A DNA stretch of 64,000 nt from Calonectria ilicicola (lineage: Eukaryota > Ascomycota > Sordariomycetes > Hypocreales > Nectriaceae), in NCBI GenBank assembly GCA_020809705.1, contig CP085830.1, positions 1 through 64,000 of the forward strand, read 5' to 3'. The position numbers and the translations under genes are program-made. Under the pieces are notes generated by a model. That model was not told the origin of the DNA, made no database searches, and saw only the letters and a program-made list of their open reading frames with translations. Below, piece by piece: positions 36,001 to 47,978 of the stretch (positions are counted from its first letter, which is position 1; every line of letters begins with the position of its first letter).

Positions 36001-39000
36001 TTAATTATACCTTTTGAACTTATAAATATACTAGCATTATTCTAATAAATAATAATCAATATATTATAAGAATACTTAAATATCTTTATTATCTATTATT
36101 TAAATAATATCCTTATTTTTTTAAAAATAAAAAAGAATATAAGAAATATATTTATAAGATCTTAAAAGCTCTCTAAGATATCAAACTTCTAATTAAATTA
36201 GAAAAAGTAAGTTCTATATTTAAAAAGTAGAATTTCTAAGATATATTATTAGCTCTAATAAAATTTATATAAATCTAAAGAAAGTTAATATAGTAAAAGA
36301 TTAAAAGGAATCTACTAATATAAAAAAAGTATAAGCCTTCCTTAGATTTACTAACTATTATTAAAGATTTATTAAAGGATTTAATAAAATTATTTTAAAT
36401 ATAATAAAACTAATTAAAAAAAAATTATTTTTTAATAGAAAAATAAAATATAATAATTATTTAAAATTATAAAAAATACTATTTTAGAAGAACTTATCCT
36501 TATAATATTTGATCTTAATAAACCTATAGAGCTAGAAATTGATATATTAGACTTTGCCCTAGGGGCCTAGATTGGATAATAAGATGAACAAGAAAACTTA
36601 TATCCTATAGCATTCTATTTATATAAGCTATATAGCCTTAAGCTAAATTACCCTATGTATAATAAAGAATTCCTTATTATTATTAATACTTTTAAAGAAT
36701 TTTAATAATATTTTTAAAAAGTAATTATAAAATTATAATATATATTAATTATAAAAATATTATTTACTTTATAATTATTTAAAAACTTAATAGAAGGTAA
36801 CTATAATATATAGAATATCTATCTAAATTTAACTATTAAATTATCTATATTAAAGAAACTAAAAATAGTTATACTAATATAATTAACTATTAACTTAACT
36901 ATAATATAAAAAAACCAAAAATATAAGAAAAATTATTAATCTATAATACTAATAGAGGCCTAGAATAAGCCCTAATTAGTAGAATAATAATAAAAATAAA
37001 AAAATAATTATTATTATAAGAATAGAAGGACTATTATATATAATCAGAACTACTACTATAGAAATACTAATATAATAAGTAGAACAAGGCAATCTATTAT
37101 TAAGAAAAATCAAAAAATATAATCTAGTACTTTTAGAAAAAAAAATAAATTATCTATAAATATTAAAGGAATATTAAATAGAGTTAATAAAGGATATTCA
37201 TAAATATCCCTTATATAATCATAAAAATATTAATAAAACCCTTAAATAAGTCAAATAAATATTTTCCTTTAATAAGATAAAAAAGAAAGTTGAACAAGTA
37301 TATAAAAAATATAGCCTATATTAATACTCTAAAAAACTAAAATATAAACTATATAGATTATTATAATTATTCCCTATTATATAATAACTATAGAATTTAA
37401 TTATAATAGACTTTATTATTAATCTTCTTTTATTAATAGATCTTATTATAGAAGTATATTATAATAATATTTTTATTATTATTAATTACTTTATAAAAGT
37501 GATATATTATCTCCTTTATAATAAAGTAATAAAAGAAAAATAATTTATTTATCTTTTCTTTTAATATATAGTTATTATATATAGCTTATTAACTAAAATT
37601 ATATTAAATAGAGAATAATTATTTATATTTAAGTTTTAATAAAGCCTAATATTCTTAATAGGGTTAAACTATAAACTAAGTATAGCCTTTTACCTTTAAA
37701 TAAATAAACAAACCAAATACTAAAATTAGAAAATTAAATAATATCTATAATACTATATTAACTACAAGTAAATTAATTAAATAAAAAAATTACTTATTAT
37801 ATAATTAATATATAATATATTTTATAATTATAATATTAAAATAATACTAGTAAAAGCCAATTTTAGCTTTATATTAAATACTTATTAAGCCTTTTTAAAA
37901 GATATAATCTAAGTAAAAGTAATAATTAAGTTAAATAATCTAAGAAAATTATATAAAGAAATAAAGATAGAATTTAAGTTTATTTATAATATAATAAAAA
38001 GATATTATAATCTAAAAAGGCTAAAGGGATTATTTTTCTTAGAGGGAGATATAATCTACCTAATAATAAAAAATCTTATAATAAAAAAATAAAATAAAAA
38101 AATTAACTTTATATAAATTAAATTATATCTAATTAAAAAAAAATATTAAAAAATAATTACAAACTTAATCTTTTAAATAATATTAAGGTTCACTTTATCT
38201 TCTATATCTTATTATTAAAATCTAATAAGGGTATCTAGGTAAATATAGAACCTAAATATAAACTATAAATAAAAAATTTAAAAGATTAATAAAAAGTTAA
38301 GAAGATATTATAAAGAAAAGAGAAAGATAAAAAATTTAAAATTAAATAAAAAGATTATAAAGAAATAATTTAAGAATTAATAAAATATCTTATATATTAC
38401 TTAAAGATATTAGAAGTATTTTTAAAAATATAATATTAAATAAACTATTAAAATTAATAATATTTTAATTAATAATATCTATAGCCTTTAAAGATTATAC
38501 TTAAATAATAATCTCTAACTCTATTTAATCTATATTCTTTAATTTATTTAAAGAAAAAAACTTTAATATACTATTTTTATACTTTTTATTTTAAATTAAT
38601 ATTTTTAATAATAAAAATAAAATAAATAATTTAAAAATTCTTAAACTTTAATCTAAATTATAAGTATTTTTACTTAAATACAAAGGAACTTCTTCTTAGC
38701 CACCTCTTCCTCTATATCTAAATAATTAAACTCCTAATTTATCCAAATTATTATAAATATTAACACCCACTTATACTTATTATTTATAAAAACTATACAT
38801 ATATAGCTAAAAATATCTCCAAAATATTATATATTCTATTATAATAAGTATATTTACTATAATAGTTATTAAAATCTAGCAATATCTTACATTATAAACC
38901 CTTAGAAAAATAAAAAGAATATAATATAACTTTAAAATCTATTAAATTAATAAGCTAAGCTTGAGTATTAGTATAAAAATATAGCTTAGAAGTACCTAGA

Positions 39001-39105
39001 TCTTAAAATATAATTAAAAAATATTTTAAAGGATAAAAATAAGGAACTTATATATAAGATTAACTTAATAGATCTTAAGGATAAGATTAATAAAGGGGGA
39101 TATTA

Positions 39106-39500
39106 TATTATAATCTATAACATACCTAGACAGTCAAATAAAGTAAAAATAATACTTAACTACCCTATAGCCCTATACTAATTAATAAAAAAGTACTTAT
39201 AAATAATTATTTATAATATTAATAATTACCTTATAATTACTATCTTAATTACTAATACATTAGATAGAACTAATATAATAAGCACCTACTAGGTAATAAT
39301 ATATAAATAAATTAAAATCCACTCTTATAACTAATATTAACTAACTTTTAATATAATTTAATTACTTTAATTACAATTAACTATTACTTAATATAATACT
39401 TCTATTACTTTATTTACTATAATACACCTAATTATCCTGCTAATAATAAATCTTTCATTTTAATTAATTTATTAAGTTGGGAATTAACCAGACCGTTACA
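39106..39500 (+). repeat. 3' LTR of copy 5 (type I)
   Basis: 395 bp. Starts tattataatctataacatac; the last about 25 bases (gttgggaattaaccagaccg) are almost unmutated. Confidence 0.9.
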
Positions 39501-40774
39501 TATACAGCCCCGCCCCCTACAGCCCAAGAAGTCCTAGAACTGGATACTTCCTATAGAGTGGAACAGCTAGAAAAAACCCTAGCCCCCAGCTATAAGAAAA
39601 CCTACCTAGAGAACGCTAGCTATCTAAGCAGAAAGTGGCTTCAGGTCTTGCCTACTTAAAAAACCTATATTTTAACAGACCAAGAAGTTACTGAATGCCT
39701 TAGAAATAGACTACTATTACCCTCTAAGACCCCTAGGAGCCCTTGCAACCACTGTGGGGAAATAGCAGATATAAATCACGAAGATATTTGCAAGGCAGCT
39801 ACTAAAAGGTGGATCCAACGCCATAATCAGTGTAACGGTCTAGTTAATTCCCAACTTGATAAACCAATCAAAACGAAGGGTTTATTGTTGGCAGGATGGT
39901 TAGGTATGTTATAGTAAATAAAGCAATGGAAGTATTACGTTAGGTAATAGTCAATTACAATTAAGGTAATCAAATTATATTAAAAGCTAATCAGTTCCCT
40001 CCCTTACAGTAAGGTCTAATCTGTCTATATACTACTATATCTAAGGTTTCGTTATTGCAATGGTCGAATGGAGTTGGTTTGATAATGTTTATTGCGACCT
40101 TTGGTGATGTTGAATGGGGGCTGTTCGACTTTGCTCTTATTGGTTGGTTATGTGGGTCCAGGGTAGTTTTGTTATAATTGGTTGGGGTTCTGCCTGTGGT
40201 CACCGCCTTTGGGTGTTTGGGTCATAACAATCAGATCAATTAGGCCCTCAAGAAAGCCCTAGAAAGCAACCCTACCTTAGAGGTTAAAATAGAGCCCCTT
40301 ATTAACCCTAGCCTTAACCTAAAGGCAGACTTCTCTATTCTTAAGGGCTCTAACCGCTATTACTATGACCTACAAATAGTAGCTATTAATAGCTAAGAAA
40401 AGGAAGCCCAGGAAGTCCTAGCTACTGCAGCCAAGGATAAACTAAGGAAATATAAGGCTCTAGATCCCTTCTTCCAACCCCTAATCTTCTCTGCTGGGGG
40501 CCTAATGGAGCTAGAAACAGCTAAAAGCTATAAAAAGCTCTAGGAAGTAATAGGGAAAATAGCAGCCAGCCAGCTTAATACCTCTATTGGCCTTACGCTT
40601 AGTAAGTTTAGAGCCCAGGCAGCTAGCTCTATAGCTATTAGCCCTACTAAAAACCCGATTCTTATTCCTAAAGGGCTAAGGGCTAGCCTTTTCAACCAAA
40701 ACTAATCTCTATTTTACTCTCTATTTTACCCTCTCTTTATCCTCTCTTTCACCCCTTATTTTACTCTTTAATAC
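39501..40774 (+). pseudogene. 3' end of a LINE (Tad/I-like) ORF2, split by a solo LTR
   Basis: Translated, it gives the C-terminal part of a fungal non-LTR retrotransposon polyprotein: VLELDTSYRVEQLEKTLAPS, a zinc-knuckle-like CNHCGEIADINHEDIC, then RWIQRHNQ, and after the LTR KKALESNPTLEVKIEP, then LKADFSILKG, DLQIV, and a C-terminal helix-rich tail ending near 40704. Several in-frame TAA/TAG codons (after 39657, near 40250, 40395, 40543) fit RIP. Apart from the inserted LTR the reading frame holds. The RT and endonuclease domains lie beyond the recombination point with copy 5 and are lost. Confidence 0.8.
39831..40229 (-). repeat. Solo LTR, type II, with target duplication atcag
   Basis: 399 bp, TGTAACGGTC...GTCATAACA, flanked by atcag on both sides (39826-39830 and 40230-40234). 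It interrupts the LINE frame inside an R-H-N-Q-I stretch. It is little mutated, so it is the best representative of the type II LTR. It probably remains after LTR-LTR recombination removed a full element. Confidence 0.92.
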
Positions 40775-40912
40775 CTATTTTTCCTATTTTCCTATTTTCC
40801 TATTTTCCTATTTTCCTATTTTCCTATTTTCCTATTTTCCTATTTTCCTATTTTCCTATTTTCCTATTTTCCTATTTTCCTATTTTCCTATTTTCCTATT
40901 TTCCTATCTTCC
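40775..40912. repeat. (TTTTCCTA)n tail of the LINE
   Basis: About 15 tandem copies of an 8 bp unit, nearly perfect, directly after the LINE 3' UTR. Short tandem tails of this kind mark the 3' end of some LINEs instead of poly(A). Confidence 0.85.
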
Positions 40913-41174
40913 TAGAAACCTAGAAATATCTTTCCTATTAAAAAGCAACCAAGCACTATTAGCTATAGATAGTTAAATATACCTAACCCTTAAACCCTAA
41001 CCAGGTCAGCTCAACATATATCATTCAATTATTTCTCTGGTAACACGTACTTTTTACACATCATTTTACTTTTGTGATATTCTGTTTGCATAGAAGGCCA
41101 ATTCAAATTTACTGGGAGAGCCAACCTACCAGCGTCTTGACTATAGACAGACTGACATAGTTTCAGGTTAAGTT
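40913..41174. other. Sequence between the LINE tail and the patatin relic
   Basis: No gene seen. Base composition returns to normal here and RIP-type mutation stops. Two short telomere-like CCCTAA/AACCCTAACC bits occur near 40985-41005. Confidence 0.5.
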
Positions 41175-42125
41175 ACCTGTTGAACGATGTCATCGTGAGC
41201 AGGTTTCCTAGGGGTCTGATTGCCTTTATCCTTGGCCGATTAGAAATTACCATTGATGAGGGCATGGAACAATACGAGAAGCTCTGAAAGAAAGTCTTTC
41301 GGAACCTACCTACATTTGGTCACAGAGGGAAACATTTCAAAGCTCTTAATGGGTAGGCCTATTATAGCATTTAAATCCTTCAACAATATGTTAAAAATAT
41401 GCTGAAGAGGAGTAACATCGATGTTGATCAATGCTTTTTTTGTTAGAGGGGGTAAACCGCGTTATCAAGTATATAAGATCGAGACTTACCAACAGCGTTT
41501 GTCCTGAACTGGGTTGAATTATATATAGAATGATTTTCGTTATCTTGAAACTATATTCTGCAGTAAACACATTGAGAATTTATGAAAGTCCTTAAGCAAC
41601 TAGGAATATACTATATGGGAAGCTACCAGTACTACAGCCACTACCACAATCTTCTTTAATGCCATCAATTGGGAATCGAGTTTGTTGATGGCGGAATAAA
41701 TAGGAATAACCCCGTTGAATAAGTGTTGAAAGAAATTTGTAATGAAGAGTGTCTCAAGGGTAGGAAAGTCTGTTGTCTAGCCAGCATAGGGACAGGCCTC
41801 CATAAAGTCCTTAAGGTTCCTTCCGAAGGTGCAGGCTTCCTAAAGGCGGAAGTTAAAATAATGGTTAATTCCCAAGAAATAGCTAAGATGTTTGAGGTAT
41901 TTCCAGAAGTGACTGAACAAAAGGACGCTAATCGATATTTTCAATTCAATATGACACAAGTTATGGAACATCTAAAGATGGATGAATGCCAACAAATATG
42001 AAATCCTTAACTGGGCTCTACTTGGGAAAGTCTAAAACCGACACAATGGTCGAGCAGTGCGCCGAAACTCTCAAGAGGAGAGGCAGATCCTCTAACCACA
42101 GTCGGATTGCTCTGCGCCGTTCATG
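41175..42125 (+). pseudogene. Decayed patatin-like phospholipase (NLR-type N-terminal domain)
   Basis: Scattered frames carry the family's order of motifs: GLIAFILGRLEITIDEGMEQ (about 41212-41273), a GGINRNNPVE-like segment with the catalytic-loop Asp-Gly (about 41680-41720), CLASIGTG (about 41778), YFQFNMTQVMEHLKMDEC (about 41934), and the closing CAETLKRRG segment (about 42060). The serine nucleophile region (GTSTGG in the family) is not recognisable. In-frame TGA near 41285 and TAA near 41718 and at least two frame changes make it dead. In fungi such domains often head NACHT/TPR immune-like proteins, or act alone on lipids. No NACHT domain follows. Confidence 0.75.
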
Positions 42126-43256
42126 ACGTGAGAAGGAGTAATCTACTTCAACAACAGGCAAAAAAATAGTTTTAGGGTTCAGAAAACGTTCCGTTGCTTA
42201 GATGTATTGATTTACTACTAGATCTGTTACTATCGCATGATCCTACTCAGCAGGCTGTTTGATGTAGCATAGCATTTCTCACTAATTGTAGAAGTAGATA
42301 TCTGCCTACAAAGAGCCAGCCCATCACAGGCGGCTCACGCATGTAGGGCACATGGTGGGGTATGCGGGAGGAGGGAGACTAGAAAGCCTCGTAAGGCACA
42401 AAGACTGGACACACATCAGCCATCATTGGGCAAGAAGCCTTTTTTTCAACTTTCCGGCCAACAGCATGCGTAAATGTTGACTCGGGTGTGTCAGCGCAGC
42501 GACTAGCATACTCAGCAGATTTTGCTTGCCTTGGTAGTGTCGTATTTACCGCTTGCTTCACCAATTATCCAATCTACGATGCAGGGAATAGTCTGCTATT
42601 ACAGCACAAGGATAAAACCCGAGCCCGAGCCCCGCCTCTTTTCACTCGCCCCATCTTTATCGCACAACAGTTAGCTGGCACTAAAACACCGGATGGACCA
42701 GGGCGATACTAAAATCTCCTTGAACCAGGCTATGGATAGAATTTATTAGTATCGTAGTTCTTATAATCTGTTATGACCCATGACACGCCAAAGTGGTCTA
42801 ATGTGGCAGAAAACTTATAATAGTACTTACCTACCTTATAGTTTTATATTCATTAATAAGAAAATACTAGTAAGTAATTATTTAAAAACATTAATAATTA
42901 TTTAATAACTATTTTTATAATAACACCAATGATTGTAAAATCCAGTTGTATTAATAGGTGCTTCTTTCTTGGTTGAGCTTGCTCTTGCCTTTAGAATAGG
43001 AATTCATAGATGTAATGGGAAGTGCCAATCCTTACAATTATCGGTGCGGATAACAGCTGCTAAGAGACCTTTACCGTGATATACGGGGAACCAAGCTGTA
43101 ACATCAAGTATGTTTTTGATATTACTGCGACCCTAGCCTGATATTCAAAGACTGGCATACCTCCGACGATTTTTCTATACCCTGGGGTACGAGATAAGCC
43201 GTCGCAAATTGTAGCTCTCGCCTGAAAAAGACTATGATCTCCTTAACTATAGGACC
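42126..43256. other. Gap with LTR relic, no gene
   Basis: No supported reading frame. It holds the LTR relic at 42769-42930, and near 43031-43060 a copy of the ggataacagct segment also found at 5862-5890. Confidence 0.55.
42769..42930 (+). repeat. Decayed type I LTR fragment
   Basis: Starts TGTTATGACCCATGACACGC like the type I LTR and then diverges (caaagtggtctaatg...). It fades out near 42930. The nearest sign of the retroelement family to the metabolic cluster. Confidence 0.8.
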
Positions 43257-43628
43257 TTACAGAATTGGCGAGAATGACAAAGGATCCAACTCATATGTGA
43301 CAACGGACTCGATATCGTCCATGTTAAAACCCTCCATATCTTGTGTAAACTCTTCGCTGCTCATATATGCGGCTGTGATAGTTGCCGGGTCATCACCGAT
43401 GGCATATTGACAGAGGGCAATAATTTGTTTGTCGTTTGACTCTGGACGCCAGACACCGCGCGTGGTGATGTTGAACTTTTCCAGCGAAACGATGTGCTTT
43501 CTCCAAATCTCGGCATATTGATTGGTCGCATTGACGGTGGCAAGAGTGTAGGTGCGAATTTCAGTGGGAGGTTGTTGTGAGACTACTCCCGACAGTAAAA
43601 GCGAAAAGGTAAAATAAGAGAACTTCAT
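43257..43628 (-). CDS. Secreted NIPSNAP-like (dimeric alpha-beta barrel) protein
   Basis: 123 residues, single exon. A signal peptide is evident (MKFSYFTFSLLLSGVVSQ, cleavage after about residue 18). The body looks like a NIPSNAP/Dabb-type ferredoxin fold: EIRTYTLATVNATNQYAEIW (an E-x-R-x-Y-x-L start), a central TTRGVWRPES turn, QIIALCQYA strand and a C-terminal ESVVTYELDPL strand. Such domains are known as small dimeric barrels; a few act as enzymes on aromatic or polyketide substrates, and many have no known function. A secreted form beside a catabolic cluster is unusual. It could simply be a neighbour. Confidence 0.7.
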   Translation of the reverse strand: MKFSYFTFSLLLSGVVSQQPPTEIRTYTLATVNATNQYAEIWRKHIVSLEKFNITTRGVWRPESNDKQIIALCQYAIGDDPATITAAYMSSEEFTQDMEGFNMDDIESVVTYELDPLSFSPIL

Positions 43629-44353
43629 GGTGCCAGCGGCTATGCTCAGGAATGATTGGTAGAGTGAGGATGATTCGCAAGTTAGATCAGGGTTATAATG
43701 AGATAGTGTAGCTTTTTATACAAGCCTATGCTACAGCACCGGAATGAGTGGGGGAAGCCCTGCTAAATCAGACCACTTATCCGAGGTGGGGGGATAAAGT
43801 TCGTCGTCCTACATAACGCGCTGGGGATATTGGCAACAGTAAATTAGTATTATCGGGTAGCAGCACGGATCAATTGCCTTGTTTAAAGTTCGACTTTGGT
43901 TGATGAAGTGGATCAAGACTGATTTCATGTCATCCGAGCACAGCCGGGACAAATTCATCATGGGAATGTTCTAATATCCAGCGAAAGTCGTGCACATTTC
44001 GTCTACGACGCTTTTAGGAATATACCAAACCACCTGACACGACCAAACACATCGGGTCTATGCCATTGATTTTTGCGAGTACGAGATATTCTGGAAGTAC
44101 TTGGTTCACAGCCACAATAAAGCTCCCTGGTTAGGTGGAAGATTTCAGATCCTCCAATGAGTTTCCTTGTTGATGTTACTCCTTTTTGACAGGGACCTAA
44201 CGATACAACCAATGACACAGCTACGTAAGCGGGACAAAGCGGCCCACATACTCCACCGATAACCAGTCAAGGTTTATGACTTGACAGGGCCCAACGGCGA
44301 AGTAATTGAGATTTGACTCAAGAACGCCCAATCCTCCCACATAACAAATGAAT
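43629..44353. other. Intergenic region between the NIPSNAP gene start and the esterase end
   Basis: Promoter of the minus-strand NIPSNAP-like gene lies in the first few hundred bases; no clear TATA box or zinc-cluster palindrome seen. Short frames at 44003-44218 have no support. Confidence 0.5.
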
Positions 44354-45701
44354 TTATTCACTATGAGCTGATTTCAGCTCACTGCAAATGTCCTTCACAT
44401 ACTCTTGTGCCTTCTTTATGGTTAACATGTGCATAAATGGATGAGGAACACCCATATATCGGTGGGTGGTAACAGTAACTCCTGCTTCTATCAGCTTGCG
44501 ACCGTAGTCCTCGCCCTCATCTCGCAATGGATCGCAGTCTGCGGTGGCAATGAAGGTTTTGCAAACACTGATAAGACTTCCCTCAATCGGGTTGCTCTAG
44601 AAGTTTGGACGCTTTCCAGCGTCACCTGCGCGGTCAAGAGCAACCTGGATCAAATCTGCAAAATAACGAATGCGTTTCCAATTCAGGCAGGGGGACAAAG
44701 CGTTGATCTTGTAAGAAGGATATGGTGAGTCTTCAGGTGCATTGTAGGGACAAAAGTCCAGGGTAGCTGGAACTGCCAAAATGGCTGGGGGATTCCGAGT
44801 CAGTCTTCTTTCCCTTTGTTGCATGAACAGTGAACCTACCAAGCTTCAACGGGAAACCGGCATCGCGAGCGATTTGTTGGCACACAGCGCTGATGTGGGC
44901 ACCAGCAGAGATCCCGCCGATTGAAATGGAGTCTGTCTTGGCATTGATTGAATCGCCTGATTCATGGACCTAGGTTTGTTTTGGTTAGTATCGGTGTGCC
45001 TTCAACCTTGCTCAAGACCAACCCATCTGATTGCTGACCATGCATCTTCATGTCCTTTGAAATAAATGTGTTCTGTTGTCAATTTAGCACCCAGAAATCT
45101 ACTTTTTAATCTCCATTTTATGTGGACTTGAGTCTTACCTGGAGAAAGTCTGTACTCGACATCAACTACCAGGATGCCAACGCGGTCTCGGACTAGCATA
45201 CAGAGCTCTGCATCTCCGGTCAAGTCTCCATGAGCAAATCCACCACCTAAAATCTAATTAGCTGCAATTGAAACTTCATGAATTTGTAAACTAACCGTGG
45301 AAGTTAACATGCACTGGGTATGGTCCAGTTCCATATGGTGAAGTACGAGCGTCAGGCTTGTAACATCGAAGTCGTATAATGTTCTCGTCTTCTCCAAGTA
45401 TCTCAATGTCATTCACGAAAGGCTCGTAAGTGAAATCCTTGGCCCAAGGAGAAGTAAACTTCTTGGGGTATTTGCGAATCTCTGAAATGTCTACCGTGTG
45501 GGTTACGGGTTTTATCGCAAAATGAGCATTGTAATAGTCAATAAAATCCTGGTCAAGACGCTCCAAAAATGAGGGGTGAATAGGGCTTGGCAAAGTCGTT
45601 TGTGACGCGCCGTTGTCTCTCTGCAGAGCAGAGTCAACTTCAACGGTGGATGGTGTCATCTTTGTAATTTTCTTCCAGTGTTTCAAGTATACAATAGCCA
45701 T
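44354..45701 (-). CDS. HSL-family alpha/beta-hydrolase (esterase/lipase)
   Basis: Six exons: 45701-45296, 45246-45139, 45072-45007, 44956-44840, 44784-44645, 44596-44354; introns 48-66 bp. Spliced length 1080 nt, 359 residues, usual for hormone-sensitive-lipase-like esterases. Oxyanion motif HGGG (split by intron 1, followed by FAHGD), DVEYRLSPE, GHEDAWSAIRWV, nucleophile elbow GISAGAH, acid region DCDPLRDEG and the catalytic His in VPHPFMHM are all present. No signal peptide is evident, so probably cytosolic. An apparent in-frame TAG at 44597-44599 is the end of intron 5. It may hydrolyse the ester or lactone made by the BVMO of the same cluster (inference). A CGG-N5-CCG site lies about 100 bp upstream. 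Confidence 0.9.
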
Positions 45702-46056
45702 TAAATTCAGAGTTAATCTGTGAGAGGAACCTATTTATTTATTTTGTTTTAAATCATGGCACGGCTTATTTATGCCTGCGGGAACAATTCCCCTCATGTC
45801 GGATAACCCGATCAGGAGTTATCGTCATGGAGATTGGCCATCCCCACCAAAGGCATTAATGTTTGGTTCTATTTAGATGGAATTCGCTCTGGCTTATCTA
45901 GCTTCCCTTCATGTGACTTAATCTTGATAAATATTTGGCCTCACAGGTTAACATGTCTTTTTTTTTTTTGTTAACAGAACGAGTTAGTCGGCAAGGATTT
46001 TACTAGGCCTGTATTTACGGTTAAGCTACCTCCAAGTCATGCATCGTATGGAAATC
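45702..46056. promoter_or_regulatory. Esterase promoter region with one CGG-N5-CCG site
   Basis: 355 bp between the esterase start and the regulator 1 stop. Site tCGGataacCCGatcag at 45800-45810 shares core and right flank with the sites between regulator 1 and the transporter. A poly-T run lies at 45958-45969. Confidence 0.55.
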
Positions 46057-47978
46057 CTAGAAATTATTAGATCCAACACCGGTCTCGTCTAAAAGCTCAA
46101 TCATGTCGTTCCCTGGCAAATCACCAAGCCAGTGTGGCCACCCCAACGAAAAGCAAATCCATACTGTGCGTGCTAGTTCATGGTTTGCGGTAGAATCCCC
46201 CATAATGAGTCTCAATGACGAGTGCATATCCTTTGCCGTGCTAAGAGGAATAAACCCGTCACCAGGTTGGGGGCGGAAGCTTGTTGATTCTGGACCCTCG
46301 ATAGGTTCTCTGTCACTTGCGTCTGCCGTGGTGGGGATTTGGCCTAAATATGCAGCACGATATACCAAATCCATATCATCAAGTGTGTTCATCCATGCAC
46401 CAACAATGGCGTGACTGGATTCCCAGGAAGAGAAGAAGAGTGGAATCAGAGAAAGATAGTTCTCTGCAGCCTTCTTATTCTCTACGGTTGCAAATTCAAC
46501 ATCGTTGGAATATAGAAGCCACATGAATGTGCTAGCAACGCCCAACAAGGATGCCGCTACCCAAATCGACTGGAGATCGGAACGTGATGAGCCACCAGCT
46601 GCGTAAAGATCTGACAGCATTCTCCCCACGGCGAGTGCGTTTGTGACACATATTGATACTAGGTTCGGGTCTTTGTATAGAATAGACCAGCCGGCGGCAT
46701 CCGTACTGTCTAATATTACCGAAGTTCCATCCAGGTGTGGCAGATAAGACTGGTGTGCCAGGCAGTAGCTGCTTCTAATCAAGAATTGCATTGCGACAAA
46801 CGTGCGCCCGTTGCCATTCTTTGAGTGAACCTGATAGTTATCTGTGGTCCATTGGATATTTTTCGGAAGCAAGGATTCCCAGCGTCTCATGGCGCTATGG
46901 CATTTGAAGAAGGTGCTGTTTGGGTCAGTGGGGGGCAATGTGTCAACAAATCGTTTGTTGCAGACGTGGAGCACACAGATGTCACCCCAGAGAATCGATG
47001 CCTTGATGAAATACGGCAATATTCCAATATCAGAAAAGAACCCGGTAAAGCTATCCAGTGTGCTAAATGATAAGCCTCGGCTGGCCTCCTGGTACGCCAG
47101 TGACGTATCCGAGCTGGGCAGAAAGACAGCAGTAGATTCCATAGTTATGGTCAAAGGCTTTGTCAAGATGAATGCTAAAAGTCTATCGAACATGAGACAA
47201 GCCCAGAATGTGCGTCGTCGGAGTTCTTGCTCGACATTAGGGCTCTTCTCGTGGTATTCTTTATTCAGTCTCATGATTTGAGCCATCCTAATCGCAGTAC
47301 CCGCAAGCATCCAGTGGCTTGAACCCGAGTGGTTGAGTAGCTCTGATAAAGCAAGAACGAGATTTCCTTGCACATTTTGGACTATCTTGAAAGTCAACAA
47401 CTAAACGATCAATCGCATTGGTACTCTACTCCGTCTTACCGCTTGGCTTATCAATAGAACCTTTGGCCATATGATTTGCGATGGCCGTGTAGTGGTTGCA
47501 CAATTCAGCTCCCGAGGCGAAACCGAAGTCCTCACTGGCCTCATGTGGTGTAAGATGTCGAGATGTTAAACATATGATGGATGTGGTCAAGAAAGTAAGC
47601 TGGCTTGACTTTTCCTCGAATAAAGGTATGTGAATGAAAGAGCAAAATGCGGTCTGGAGGTAATGTTCATAAAATATGTCAAAGCACCTTCTTAAGTGGC
47701 TTAGAGGCGGCAGTTCAGACAAAAGCGAGGCTTGAGGCGATGCATCCAAGCTCACAAGGTGGGTTTGCAGCGAGGTCCCTTCTCCGGAATCCCACACGCA
47801 AGCAACACCGCGACCTGTACATTGACGGCACTGTGGTCTGGCGCCATTGCATTTCGTCTTTCTCCTTCGGCTATGGCACAGATTAGCGATGGGCATCAAT
47901 CACCATCCCAGTGCATACCCACCATACTTGGCAAGCTTGTGGGGTTCTACGAGCTCTGGGAGTACTCTGCCACTCCAT
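46057..47978 (-). CDS. Zn2Cys6 transcription factor 1 (fungal-specific TF domain)
   Basis: Three exons: 47978-47923, 47870-47440 and 47381-46057; spliced 1812 nt, 603 residues. The first intron (GTGGGT...CATAG, 52 bp) splits the second Cys of the cluster. After splicing the motif is ACQVCRRRKTKC-x6-CRQC-x6-C, a canonical C-x2-C-x6-C-x6-C-x2-C-x6-C. The middle (about residues 90-330) has the fungal_trans signature: ALSELLNHSGSSHWMLAGTA, then RMAQIMRLN and RRRTFWACLMFDRLLAF. Transcribed away from the MFS gene across a 398 bp promoter holding three CGG-N5-CCG sites. It is the obvious candidate to bind them and control transporter, esterase and itself (inference). Confidence 0.92.

Larger units (their letters stand above)
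32611..39500 (+). mobile_element. RIP-mutated chromovirus copy 5, full length, LTR type I
   Basis: LTRs at 32611-33005 and 39106-39500. Complete order: gag from about 33062 (the ATG is now ATA), protease (about 34980), RT, RNase H (about 36490), integrase, chromodomain (about 38300), and the antisense-gene region (about 38460-39100). About 6.9 kb, the same size as the young element. No target duplication: caaat on the left, tatac on the right. The left flank is copy 4 and the right flank is a LINE, so the ends come from different loci. Confidence 0.9.

Noticed and set aside
40773..40912. Possible CRISPR-like or satellite array
   Set aside because: Pure 8 bp tandem units with no spacers, attached to a LINE 3' end; a LINE tail explains it.
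44597..44599. In-frame TAG in the esterase suggesting a nonsense mutation
   Set aside because: It is the end of a 48 bp GT-AG intron (44597-44644). Removing it and the 55 bp intron at 44785-44839 gives a clean 1080 nt frame with all catalytic motifs.
47871..47899. Regulator 1 seemingly lacking the first cysteines of its zinc cluster
   Set aside because: A 52 bp intron (47871-47922) splits the second Cys codon; with exon 1 (47978-47923) the cluster is canonical.
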